Source of the DNA: Macrostomum hystrix | Taxonomy: Eukaryota; Platyhelminthes; Macrostomidae | Assembly (NCBI GenBank): GCA_950097015.1 | Contig: CATNEN010000001.1 | Coordinates: 18,790,501-18,854,500, forward strand | Reading direction: 5' to 3' | Length of the DNA stretch: 64,000 bases | Part shown: piece by piece, positions 12,085 through 45,802 of the stretch | Layout of the letters: the number at the start of each line of letters is the position of its first letter | Numbering within the stretch: position 1 is the first letter of the stretch | The notes under the pieces: model-generated | Told to the model about the DNA's origin: nothing | The model's database searches: none | The model's input: only the letters and a program-made list of their open reading frames with translations | Program-made: the position numbers and the translations under genes

Positions 12085-12487
12085 TGAAAGCATAGGAGAG
12101 GAGGGGAGAGGAGAGGACAGGAGAGGAGGGGAGAGGAGAGGAGAGGACAAGAGAGGACAGGAGAGGAGAGGACAGGAGAGGAGAGGACAGGAGAGGAGAG
12201 GAGAGGACAAGAGAGGACAGGAGAGGAGAGGAGAGGAGCGGAGAGGAGGTGAGAGGAGAGGAGAGGAGGTGAGAGGAGAGGAGAGGAGGTGAGAGGAGAG
12301 GAGAGGAGAGGAGAGGAGAGGAGAGAAGAGGAGGGGAGGGGAGAGGAGAGGAGCGGAGAGGAGGTGAGAGGAGAGGAGAGGAGGTGAGAGGAGTGGAGAG
12401 GAGGTGAGAGGAGAGGAGAGGAGAGGAGAGGAGAGGACAGAAGAGGAGGGGAGAAGAAAGAAGAGGAGGGGAGAGGAGAGGAGAGTA
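12085..12487. repeat. pure-purine GGAGA/GAGGT tract
   Basis: About 400 bp of A/G on the plus strand made of gagagg units with interspersed acagg and aggtg. This is a long polypurine-polypyrimidine tract. A candidate splice donor (CCTGTG|GTAAGA, minus strand, 12535) lies beside it but cannot be tied to a gene. The stretch 12600-13160 holds nothing recognised. Confidence 0.93.
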
Positions 12488-13164
12488 GGAAGGCGAATCG
12501 GCCCCTCACAATGCCGAGGCTGTTGATTTCTTACCACAGGCGATGCAGTCATGACGAAGGCAGACACAACAATGATCCCAGATTAATTTAGATATTCAAA
12601 ACCGGCATGCTGGAAAGTAATGTTAGAAAAAGTAAGAATACGCCAAGTAGCCGCCTAATTGATATCATTACACAGGAAAATGAGTTAAGAAAACAAGTGC
12701 ATAAAAATAATGCTGGGAACAGCGCACAATGCACCGAGAGAACCCTGCATGACGACCAAATGTAGAACATTCCCACACTTAGTCTAACCTATACAGCCAA
12801 CAAAATTCTTATGTGTGGTAGGTAGGTAGCTTGGCAGCAAAAGTACAGGACACAGTAGTTAGTCAAGATTACTGCACCACAGACATACACACAGATCCTA
12901 GTCCATATGGTCTTGCGAAATTCCTACCAGCAACACCAATTACTAGGTAACAAAAGATTAAGATTACTGCAGGAAAACTGGCTTACACGATACATTCGAA
13001 GACAGACTGTAGGCTACATTTTTGGATACACGATTTAGATACAAATTATAGAAAAAAACTGGACCTAATTCAATTGCAATATTTTCTGATTCGAATCAAT
13101 GGAACTCCTGTCTAGATTATTCATCCCGATAAGAAAACCTGAAGTTTCAATACACCAAGCTGGA

Positions 13165-14005
13165 GAAGTTGGGACTTGACTTAAAGAAGTTGGGGCTTCA
13201 CTCTTTGAAGTTGGGATTTCCGTTAGAGAAGTTGGGATTTCCGTTAGAGAAGTTGGGATTTCCGTTAGAGAAGTTGGGATTTCCGTTAGAGAAGTTGGGA
13301 TTTCCGTTAGAGAAGTTGGGATTTCCGTTAGAGAAGTTGGGATTTCCGTTAGAGAAGTTGGAATTTCCGCTAGAGAAGTTGGGATTTCCGTTAGAGAAGT
13401 TGGGATTTCCGTTAGAGAAGTTAGGGTTTCCGTTAGAGAAGTTGGAATTTCCGCTAGAGAAGTTGGGATTTCCGTAGAGAAGTTGGGATTTCCGTTAGAG
13501 AAGTTGGAATTTCCGCTAGAGAAGTTGGAATTGCCGTTAGAGAAGTTGGAATTTCCGTTAGAGAAATCGGGACTTAACCTGGAGAAGTTGGGATTTCGCT
13601 TGGTGAAGTTAGGATTATCGTTAGAGAAGTTGGGACTTCCCTTGGAGAAGTTGGGACTTCACTCGGAGAAGTTGGGACTTCACTCGGAGAAGTTGGGACT
13701 TCACTCGGAGAAGTTGGGACTTCACTCGGAGAAGTTGGGACTTCACTCGGAGAAGTTGGGACTTCACTCGGAGAAGTTGGGACTTCACTCGGAGAAGTTG
13801 GGACTTCACTCGGAGAAGTTGGGACTTCACTCGGAGAAGTTGGGACTTCACTCGGAGAAGTTGGGACTTCCCTTGGAGAAGTTGGGATTTGGCTTGGAGA
13901 AGTTGGGATTTTGCTTGGAGAAGTTGGGATTTGGCTTGGAGAAGTTGGGACTTCATTTGGAGAAGTTGGGACTTCCCTTGGAGAAGTTGGGATTTCGACA
14001 AAATA
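13165..14005. repeat. 21-bp minisatellite in two sub-arrays, ~40 copies
   Basis: The left half uses ttccgttagagaagttggg(at) and the right half cactcggagaagttggga(ctt). Both have a 21-bp period, with mixed units at the ends. The plus frame reads as a heptad repeat (LEKLGFP, then LEKLGLHS-like units), broken by a single missing base near 13475. A Pro and/or Gly in each heptad and the frame break argue against a coiled-coil protein. Confidence 0.95.
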
Positions 14006-14774
14006 AGTTTTTAATGTCATAAATTGGGATTTGGAAAGCATAAGTTCTATTTCGAAACTATTTCAGAAGGAAATCTACTAAAAAAATATGACTCAACGGT
14101 GGGGTATATATACCATATCTCAAGTCTCTGAATTTAACCGAACTTAATATAATAGCGAAATAAGGAACAACTGGGAGAATAGTTAAGCGGAGCTGCTGCT
14201 TCCAATAATTATTTAATCGAGACGCGCTGTTGGTTTCATATCGACTCTAACCATACGAGATTGCGTATGTAATATTAATATATATATATATGTATAGATA
14301 TATGCGGCATTAGAAATCGATATATTAATATATTAGAAATAAAATAGTTTGTATACAGAAACACGAATTCCGTGCTAGGCCTCAGTAAAAAAGTATATTG
14401 TAATAAATTGTACTACATTTATAGCAATACGGTGTCATAAGTTAGCAAACAATAGGAGCATTAATTAATCTTTGTTAGTGACAAAAAGCCCTCACATAAC
14501 TAGGTAGTAACTTGCAATTAATTTTTAACTATTTTTATCAGGATTAATGACAAGATTACGAGCTTCGGCTAGTCATGATGGCATTAAACTGTTGAGTCGT
14601 TTACAGAGCAGTCAATTAAAACAATAAAATAACAATTAAGCACGGAAAAGGTTTATACACAACGACATGGCTATGAGACAGAAAGCAAATGGATATTTGT
14701 GTTCTTTTCGAGTCTTTAAAGATCAACCTCATCCCATTGTCCGCGGACACCTCACTACTCTGTAGACTTGGATA

Positions 14775-14930
14775 AAATCTCACCCCTCCGAACCCGGATC
14801 TCACTCCTCCGAATTCTAATCTCACCCCTCCGAACCCGAATCTCACCCCTCCGAACTCTAATCTCACCCCTCCGAACTCTAATCTCACCCTCCGAACCCG
14901 AATCTCACCCCTTCGAAATTGACATCTATA
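14775..14930. repeat. 21-bp repeat, ~7 copies
   Basis: Units tctcacccctccgaacccga alternate with an actctaa variant; one unit lacks a C. Confidence 0.85.
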
Positions 14931-17814
14931 GAATCTCACATTGAGTCTAAACTGTCGGTGAGAACACTTATAAATCAACAATGAGATAAGTCGAGGCCTT
15001 AAAAAAACGCTGAGTCAAAATCACCGAGAGGCAATAAAACTGGTTTTCATAGAAATACAAAATTGTTGATAGCGACATGCAGAAATTGTAACAATTTGGT
15101 AGGCAACAGTAGAAAATAGCACAAGATATTTCCGCTTAAGCCTAGCAAGCATTAAAATATAGTGAACAAATCAAGCTTGTGAGTGACACGTTATTGGTTA
15201 AAGTGCGCAGTTTAGCATTGAACATTAGTCTGAGTGACAGCTTTGAAGCCGCACAATTAGCACACATTAGTTAGCCAAATAAATATACTAATAATAAGGC
15301 CTAGCCCTGCATAGTTGAACAGAAATTGGCAAAAAAGACAGCAATTACAGATAAACCTATTTAAAACATTAAAACAAGCAAAAGGATGATTAAATTAATA
15401 AAGGAGTTTTGTGCCAATAAAATTTTTATTCGGTTAGATCCATCAAAATCGAAATAGCGGTTATAGCAATGAAAAAAGCTAACAATAACTAGAAAAACAC
15501 AACACAAGAAGCAATGCGCAAGCAAGTTTGAGACTAGGATTAGCAATTAGCTGATGAAAGATTTCTGTGATCGAGGAAAAAACTGGAGAGAAAAAGCAGT
15601 TAAAATTTGAATAAGCGGAAATTGAAGAGAGAAAGATTTAGGCGCAGTTGAAGAATTATCAAGACTAAAAAAAGAAAAGTTGCAGAACGCAGGTGCTGTA
15701 ACTGATCACATCACACAGTGAATAGTACGGCTCACTACTATTTGTCCTAAAACATTCCCACATCTGCACGCCAGTGACAATTTATTCATTTCTAAAAGCC
15801 CTAGTCTGGGCAGATTTAGGCCTGAAAAAGATTAACCATTGTATTGAATATAACCAAACTAACAAAATTGTAAGAATAATCTAGGCTAAGAAGACTTGAG
15901 CAGACAGGCAGGCATTGGGAACATTGGGACGGTGGGTTTGAAGTGGGTTGAGGTTGATGCGTTCATTGGGCTTCGTATTTTTTGTACTGTTGTAAAGGGG
16001 AGGGCGTTCTGAAAACTGACGTCACCGCTGTGTCATCCTTTCTGAACTAAGTTTCCTCACTTGTATTTTCTCCCATGCCTATGCTAATAATAAAGCCATA
16101 CTATGAACCTAATCTATAGCGACATCCACCCCTTACACTCACGCTCAGCTAGTCCTTCATTCTCTCACCCGCCCAGCACAAACCCACCACCCCACAGCCT
16201 GGACGGGACAAAGTGTACATTAGATAAAATTGACACAAATGTACATATTCTAAACAGGCCCGCTTGCCACTAACCCCCAACTGGGCCACTGTACAAATCC
16301 GGGTGCTGGTGTTTGATAGAGAAAGAGAAGGAATAGATGAGACAGCGGCTTATGCCTATCTTAGTATCAGAATTCCGGAATCGAAGAGGGAAGGTGGGGT
16401 TGCAGAGAGCAATGCACTCACGGAAGCTTTCGTTTCAAGCTCAATAAATTAACATTGCTTAATACACATACATACGCAAATTGCATCTATCGCGTCTGTC
16501 TTAGTGTTTATATATTTGTTTGAACTTTATTCATTGCTTAATTTACACACGCGTACAAGCCACCAGGTACAAAAGATACAGATTTTTTAGTTTAGACCCA
16601 GAAGAATTGAAGCCTGACAAAATGTTGGTTAATACCTAGATATCAGCCTTATAACACAGCACTCAGCTGCTTGGCAACAGCTGGCACACTGCGAACACAT
16701 TTTCTTCCTGTCTTTCTCTTCTATGCGCCCTCCTTGGTACGGCTCCAGCCTCCATCTGCGCATGATTATTACCTTCTAGCACACCTTTTATCTTCTAATA
16801 AGTAAATATATATATGCGCTTTGTTTGGCCTTTCTAAGCCTCTTGGATGCAAGGTAATCTTAAATCGAAGGGAAAGTAAATAGAAAAGCCAATTTACGTT
16901 GGAAAATTGCAACAAGCGACAAAATGACATATACGAAAGCGCTTTTTTTAAATTGAATTCATGCAAATTAATCAGAGTTATTCATAATTTGTTAGGTGCA
17001 AAAACAGAAATGTTTCTAGACGAAACAAAATTTTGACCTTCAACTATTGATTGCTAAGCAAAAACACATTTAATGCAAAAATTAGTGCTTCCAAAAAGCA
17101 GTGATTGATAATTTTCTTGATAATTGTTAAAAAACAATACTTACGACAGGTCACAGGTGTAATATTTGTGTGCCGAAACCGGAAACTCCAGAACGAATTT
17201 GAGATTCCAGAAGTTGAGATTGAATTTCTTCTCTTTAGTTAAAACTTAAAGATCCTACTCATTTATACTCCTATCCCCAGATCCTACTCAAAGCTCAGAT
17301 CATCTAAATTAAAAGACATTACCGAAAAGTATTAGTCGAACAGAAATTCAAAAGGACAATACCTAAAATGGGATTCTCAAATTCAACCAATGTGGGAATC
17401 TATAAATATAATATTGATTGGAAGTAGAATACCATAAGGATATCACCCAAAAGGGATTCCTAATAAGGGTATCCCAAGGGATTCCCAATAAGGATATCCC
17501 AAGGGATTCCCTATCAGGGCATTCTAAAGGGATTCCCAATAATGGTATCCCAATAGGATTCCTAAAAAGCAACTAAAGGATAAAGGAATTAATGAAAGGA
17601 TTCCAATTATTTGAGAGAACTTATATATTAGCAGAAAAATCCAAAAGAATTATACGACAGCACAAGACTTTACAAACTCCAAAAGAGAAGAAATTGCATG
17701 AAGGCAAACAACTTAAGTTAAAAGGGATTTCCAGATATAAGAGTGAAAAAATGACTAAAAATATCAGATTAAACAATCAAAATAACTTTGCTACACGATA
17801 TAAAAACACAAGAA
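14931..17814. other. AT-rich intergenic stretch, no gene seen
   Basis: Both strands were scanned for family motifs and for splice-bounded coding. Only short open frames of low complexity were seen. The one feature noted is the small repeat at 17440-17575. Confidence 0.6.
17440..17575. repeat. degenerate ~28-bp GGGATTCCCAATAAGG repeat
   Basis: About five units of agggattcccaataagg plus tatcccaa. They share the GGGATTCC core with the array at 8495-8700, in the opposite sense, and are consistent with a related family. Confidence 0.65.
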
Positions 17815-17820
17815 TTTATT
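17815..17820 (-). terminator. candidate poly(A) signal AATAAA for the kinase gene
   Basis: An AATAAA hexamer on the minus strand about 300 nt past the kinase stop codon at 18124. It is a plausible cleavage signal; the position is the only evidence. Confidence 0.4.
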
Positions 17821-18123
17821 CAAACTTGATTTGTTTAAAAAACATGCAAACACGAGCGGGTAAATTTATGTACAAAGAAAAACTCAACTGGTATCTTAAA
17901 AGAACAGAAACGAGAAGCACTGGCTAAGAGAGAGCCTAGCAACTAAGAGACCTCTGGAATACACTAGCATAGCTCACAGGTATATCCGATTGCATCATCA
18001 CCAAACTAAACTGGACGCAAGAAATTAACAGAAAAGAAATTGCTTCCTTTTACAGTCCAGCCCTGTGTACGCGCTTAGAAATATTTGGTTGGAAACATAA
18101 TTTAGCAGGCTACAGTAGCACTG

Positions 18124-27437
<9,314 letters not shown>

Positions 27438-27700
27438 TAATCTCTCCCCTATCTCATCTCTCCCCTGTCTCATCTCTCCCCTGTCTCATCTCTCCCCTGT
27501 CTCATCTCTCCCCTGTCTCATCTCTCCCCTGTCTCATCTCTCCCCTGTCTCATCTCTCCCCTGTCTCATCTCTCCCCTGTCTCATCTCTCCCCTGTCTCA
27601 TCTCTCCCCTGTCTCATCTCTCCCCTGTCTCATCTCTCCCCTGTCTCATCTCTCCCCTGTCTCATCTCTCCCCTGTCTCATCTCTCCCCCCTGTCTCTCT
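27438..27700. repeat. 16-bp minisatellite, ~16 copies
   Basis: Unit ctcatctctcccctgt repeated almost perfectly. It is pyrimidine-rich on plus. The stretch 27701-28328 has no supported gene. Confidence 0.96.
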
Positions 27701-28328
27701 CCCGCCTTATCTCTTATCTTTGATTTTGACCCTCTATTTTCGTATTTTGGGTTCTCGATCTTTAGCTCGAGGCAAAGGGTTGCCTACACCTAGACATAAA
27801 ACAGAAAATCAGGGGCTTTAAATTTATATTTAACTGCCATAACAAATAACGTGTGGTATTTTTAATGCTTAGTCATTTGAAAATTTGGTCATCGAACTCA
27901 TGAACTCATGAATTCAAGCAGAGACAGGGCAGTGAGCAAGTTACAATACAATACAGAGCCAACAAGTTAAAAAAACACGCACATCAAATTTAAACACGAG
28001 CAGCGGACTATCAAAAGTGGAAAAAAGCTTGCGACAAAATGTAAACAGTGATTTTTGTAGAATATGCAAATCCCAATGAGTTAAAAAAATTAAAGCTTGA
28101 AGCAAATCATAAAATTTAATTATAAGTAATTACATGGTGCATCGATCAGAGGAAATAGCTGTACTTTTACTACTATAAAAAATGAACGCAAAGTCCATTT
28201 CAATTCACCGCACTTCTCCAAAAAATTGTAATTCAAAAAAGCTGGAAGAAAAAAAATTATATGGATCAGAATAAAGGAAACCTTCTTGTTCTTTGCCTTT
28301 GTCCACGTGCTTAACTTTGTCACTGCAG

Positions 28329-28730
28329 TCAAGCATGAATCCAGGCCGCTCTCTGTTCCTCTATCGTCTCCATGGCAACAAGTCGTCCGAAGTCTGCTGC
28401 AGTCCGCCAGAGTCTGGCCCGTGCCCACAACTTCCGCTCCTCGTTCTCTGCACTGGAGTGAATGTCGCTGTCCCTGCCTCTTCGATTTGACACTCTCAGC
28501 AGCTTCTCTCTGACCCAGCGGATCTTCTCAAAGTCCTGCGTCTCCATGGCGACGCGTCTCTCGTCTCTGAGCATCTCCATCTGCCGCAAGTTGAACTCCA
28601 CATGTTCGCGGCGGTCGCTGTAATGGGCCAGTGTGAGCAGCTCCCCCAAGTCCGGGTCCTCTTGCAGCTCTGAGAGCCACGCATCGAAGTCGATTGCTGT
28701 GCAATTGCGGAGCAGCTCAGCTTGGAGACT
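28329..28730 (-). other. in-frame 133-codon extension after the Mab-21 gene's TAG
   Basis: Immediately after the TAG that ends the Mab-21 frame (28733-28731), the same frame stays open for 133 codons to a TGA at 28329. The product is charged and helical in character (for example DFDAWLSELQEDPDLGELL and EKIRWVREKLLRV), with no repeat structure and codon use like the gene before it. It may be part of the same protein through readthrough or a 24-nt in-frame intron (GTGAAC...CTGAGCTAG). Alternatively it is the remnant of a longer protein cut by a recent stop. I do not recognise the domain. Confidence 0.55.
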
Positions 28731-31665
28731 CTAGCTCAGGCAGCGGAAGTTCACGTACAGGTGGGAGGAGCGAGGCTGTGACAGTCTGGCTGTGAGCAGA
28801 GTCTGCGTGAACTCGGGAAGGAATGCGAATCGAGGCGGAGTGTCTGTGGGGAGGCAGAACCTCCACGCCCAGTCCGAGTCTTGAGGCACTCTGATATCCG
28901 ACTGCACTATTTGAGTGTCACACGGCCCCCATCCGTTTTGAAGGGTGTGACTTTGCAGCTCCATCAGGAGTCTCTCAGCCTCCTCGGAGTCTCCGAACTT
29001 CCGATGCGCCATGGCAGTCATGCTCAGGGCAGTGCACTTGCACCACCGCCGCAGATGATCCAGCAGACTGAGTTGCCTCATCAAGGTGACTCTGTCACAT
29101 GACCCTGACTGCAGCTCGGCCATGCACTGCTGCACCACGCTGAACACATCAACAAAATGTCTTATCTTCTCATTCCGAATTTCCGAGACGTCAGGAAGCG
29201 TTTTCAGGGGGAGCAGAGTGAACGGATGAAAGTAGAAGTTCTCTGACTGCAGTGGTCTCACAAGTCTCCTCATCTGCTCAACCACTCCGCCGATGTCGCT
29301 TCTCAGCTCTCTCAGTCGGTCTCGAACCCTCGCCTTCGTGTTGTCGAAGTCGCCCCCTACTCCAGCGTTCTTGAAGTAGAGCGGAGCGTCGGACATGAAG
29401 AAGTGCGGCATGCACTCATCGGGTGAGCTGCTTGAGTCGATGAAGCTCAGCATCATGTCGAGAGACTCCTTCAGTCGTGAGATCAGATTCCGAGGCTGCC
29501 AAGCAGTTTTATCTGTTCTGCGATGCTTCTCTAGCATGAAGAAGAGCAGAGTCTTTGCATGGTAAGTCTTGAGTCCAGGTGTGTCCAAAGAGAGTGGCAA
29601 GTATCTCTTGAAAATGAACTTGATGAGCGTGAAGAGCTGACCTTGTACAGTGTTCAGCTGGCTCATTGTACTTTTCTCGTGGAAACTGAAGCTCACTCTG
29701 AGCTCGTTTGTCGAGTTCGGTCTGGTTGCCCTCACGAGATGCACTGGGTCAAGGTCATCGTCTTCTCTTCGTCTTATGAGTGACTTGATCCTCTCATCAC
29801 ACAATGAGCTGCAGCACCGGAGGGCATGGCAGGTGTCCTGAGCAGGTCGCACACCGCATGCGTCAGCTCTCACAGCAGGTTGGTTTCCTATGGAACGATT
29901 GTGGCCTGAGTCATTCAAATCGATAGATCGAAGATTGATTCATAAAATAGGGAATGTGGAGTTTATGCTGAACTGAAGCCTAGTTCAAAATGTAGCAATG
30001 ATAATTCTCTCTTAAAATTAATGTACAGGAAGCGCCAACATGGACGCGTTCTCACCCAATCCAACGGCCACCTGAGCATGGCCTTCCGTGACCAATAGCT
30101 TTGCCGTGACACCGTGACACTTGCAGCCGTCCTGCAGATGAAACTCGTTGCCTTCAACCAGCACAGTCCAGTCGATGTCGGAGTCTGTCGCTGTCCTGCC
30201 GTTCACTTGCACCAGACTGTTGGCCCAGCCCTCTGCGTAGCTGCCTGTCATCCACCTGTCATCGTGGGCGAGGACTCCAGCAACTTCCTCCAGCCATTCG
30301 GCCATTCTCTGCTGGCACTCCACTCTCTCTCTCGTGAATCCCGCCTCGTTGAGTAGTGCGTGCAGTTCCTCACTGAGCAGACCGTCTTCTGGTGTGACAT
30401 TTCTGAGGAGCGCGATTGGGTGGGATAACTGGTCTACTCACAGATGGAAGTCTGGGAGCATTCTTCGGCCTACACAGACCTGCAATCTGTCGTTATCGAG
30501 AATGTTAAACTGCGCTTCGGTCAATCAGAGTTTATGGTGCTCAAGGAACTTTTTGATTACCTAATAAAAACCGCAGGTATACGACAACTGGTACATAAAG
30601 TTAGCTGTGTAAAATAATACATACGAAATGAGTCGCGAATTATCGACTCGCAACCTGCTGTTGTGACCCTGAGGTGCCAGAATTTCTGAAAAGAACGACA
30701 GGATTGTCTTTTAAGTGCACCGAGACACACACACAAGAATCCACATATTCTACGAATTTTGTATATTGCGAGTTAGCATTGCTACTATGCATTAAATTAT
30801 GAGTTCTACTCGTAATTGCAGCATGTCTTGTGTTTTTTGTGTTTATTTCCCAACAAAAATGTGAGGAACGGGTATCCAAAAAGTATTATACTCCCTACTG
30901 CTCACTCACCTGACAGTCTGGGGCTTCAGCAGACGCAGCAGCTCCGTGTGTCCCAGCTGCTCCGCCACCCGCGCACACGTCAGACCCCGACAGTCCCGAT
31001 GACTCGCATCCGCTCCTTTGCCCATCAGAGTCTGAGCTGCTCGCACGTGACCCGCTTCACAAGCTCGCAACAGAGCTGTCCGACCCTGACTGTCTTCAGC
31101 TTGCACTGACGTCCCGAGATCCAACAGTTTCTTCATGAGAGCGTGATGACCTGCATCAGCTGCCAGCATGAGAGCAGTGGCTCCTGTGTCGTCTGGCAAA
31201 TCGACATGTTCTCTATTGAATCGTTCGTAATCGTTTGACTGCCTTTAAGCACCGATCATTCTCATACTTGTCGTCCAGTGTCTCCATTGAGAAGATTTCT
31301 TCACTTCGCTTAAGCTTTTTATCAAAGCACATATGCGCCAACTTCCGGAATCGAGAGCAGAGTAGGGAGTTCCTGTCACAGTAAGTTTTATGATTTATTC
31401 AGTAATTTTCCTGCTCATTTAAAGCTTTTTTTGAACTTAAACTGACCTGTTTATTGACTACTTCATAACTACCTCTGGCCTACCGGTTCATTTGGGCAGA
31501 AAGTGAAAACTACTTATCTCTATAATGTATTTTTGGCGAAAACCAGCATATTCAACTTTTCTAAGAAATTACTAGTTCTTCTACTTCTAGTGGTCATCGG
31601 GTTCAGCACAATCGAATGACATTCCTCACCTGTGGCTGCAGTGCACACGGAGTGAAGTCACTCAT
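28731..31665 (-). CDS. ankyrin-repeat plus Mab-21 domain (cGAS-like nucleotidyltransferase fold) protein
   Basis: Six exons are inferred on the minus strand: 31665-31630, 31341-31253, 31212-30910, 30486-30442, 30402-30056 and 29866-28731. They are phase-consistent and give 651 residues; the first two are least certain. Residues ~45-140 form about three ankyrin repeats (DDTGATALMLAADAGHHAL, DSQGRTALLRACEAGHV). The Mab-21/cGAS-like fold follows. The nucleotidyltransferase signature TGSYAEGW (G211-S212) is about 20 residues before DSDIDW, offering acidic residues D233 and D235. The helical half includes SFHEKSTMSQLNTVQGQLF and HFFMSDAPLYFK, typical of Mab-21 proteins. A third catalytic acid was not evident in the GHAQVAVGL strand, so activity is open. 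cGAS-like receptors make cyclic-dinucleotide signals on sensing nucleic acid; classical Mab-21 proteins lack activity. Introns of 39 and 40 nt occur here. The frame continues past the stop (see 28329-28730). Confidence 0.8.
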
Positions 31666-31749
31666 AGAAACTATGAGTGATCATTTCGCTCTAACTGCGG
31701 TTCCCTATGACGGATTGGGAGTTTAAGAAGAGATTGACTTTGCGTAGTC

Positions 31750-31866
31750 TGAGATCACTCGATCATCAGGGAGTGCTTGGTCTGGGATCACTCGATCAAC
31801 AGGGAGTGCTTGGTCTGGGATCACTCGATCATCAGGGAGTGCTTGGTCTGAGATCACTCGATCATA
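31750..31866. repeat. ~34-bp tandem repeat, 3-4 copies
   Basis: Copies of gatcactcgatcatcaggg followed by agtgcttggtctg(g/a). It is a small array upstream of the Mab-21 gene. Confidence 0.85.
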
Positions 31867-33299
31867 ACAAAGACTAGGCGAAGCAGTAGCTTAAGGCGAA
31901 AAGTAGCTGAAATTCAAAACCTGAATTTAAAGAAAGAAATATAGTTTTTTGTTTTGGGGTTCTGCTTGTCAGTTGCGACTTGCGCTTTTCTGAAACACAG
32001 AATGTCTAGATGTCTAGCAAATGCAATGACAAGAAACAGTTGGCATGGAAGCGCTCGATTACTAGCCTGTTCCCCGTTCCCCGGTAAGTAACTAGACAAG
32101 CCATTCTTAGTCAGCGTTCTTCACTTTTTAAAAACTTTATTATCGCCAAGCAATAGCTATGGCATTGGCTGCCCAGCATATGATTATTTGAATTCAAAGC
32201 AAGTGATTGCACAACAAAAAGAGAGGAATAGTAGATAATTTACCTCAATATTTAACCGTCCCTTACCGTCCAAACAATATTTTGAGGTTTGGGGCCCACA
32301 ATTATCATTTTTAGGCCAGTTGTTTTACATCTTGCATTCCCTGCTCTACTTTCCCTGGTAACTAGACAATCATCTTAGAGTCATCAAGATTTCACTGCGT
32401 TAACTTAAGATCAATTTAAACGATTACCTTTTTTGGTTTTCAGACATAAGACTCACTAACATTAATGAATGCATTTACACGTAAGCTACATGTCTCTCAA
32501 GACTTTATATTTGAAACTCATTTGGCGTTCATGTTGCCTTTAAGCTTTGCAATAAATCTAATTTAGAAGCGTAATAATTTTCACTTCTCCACTGAAAGTT
32601 AGGTGCAAGCGTCGGCAAGTTTTACACTTGGAATAAAAAGCTTGGAAACTGTCTTGCAGCTTAAGTATTTATACGTTTTCTATTAGCTTGTCAAATTAAT
32701 TACAGTTTTGTAGGTTTAAAAAAGTAATAATACTACTTATATTTCTCAGGACTGAAAGTTATATACTTTAACATCGAATTTAGTGATATTAAGCTTTAAA
32801 TATTTGTTTGTCTATTATCGCCAAGCGTACATATTGATGCGCATGGTTTTAAATTTTGAGAATAATCGTTTTTCTGTGGCTTTATTGGTTACTGGTTACT
32901 GGGGCAGCTATCCGTCATTGTTATTTATTATTTATTTTTTATATAAAATTTAGGTTCAGGAGACCTGTGGTTAGAATCAGTAAAACTACATTTTTCTTTA
33001 CAGAACAAAGTGTGCAACTGCCAAACTCCGATACATTTCTCTTACAGTTGCATCGTTCAGTGATATTTTACAGTAGCTCAGTTGAGCAAAATTAGATATT
33101 TATTTAGCCAATTAGCCAATACGAAGGGGAAACATAAGGCTCAACGTATTGAGTGTAAACTTTGATTCTTTTGATTAAAGTAGCCTTTAAAGTAATAGTT
33201 AGCAAATTAATAATATTTTTATAACAAGTTTTTCTTGATTATCCATGAGGAAATAAAAATCCGATTTAACATTTAAATCTAGTATATTGTGAAAAAATT
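31867..33299. other. AT-rich spacer between Mab-21 and calcineurin genes
   Basis: The Mab-21 gene points left and the calcineurin gene right, so both promoters should lie here. No coding exon, array or clear core promoter motif could be supported. Confidence 0.5.
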
Positions 33300-45756
<12,457 letters not shown>

Positions 45757-45758
45757 AT

Positions 45759-45760
<2 letters not shown>

Positions 45761-45802
<42 letters not shown>
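45761..45802. repeat. (CTG)n microsatellite in calcineurin 3' UTR
   Basis: Fourteen uninterrupted CTG triplets, beginning five bases after the stop codon. Confidence 0.97.

Noticed and set aside
12535-12552. ATG ACT GCA TCG CCT GTG with a GTAAG donor as first exon of MOCS2A
   Set aside because: Phase fits, but it would need a ~7.9-kb intron across three arrays; a nearer candidate at 5043-5054 fits equally.
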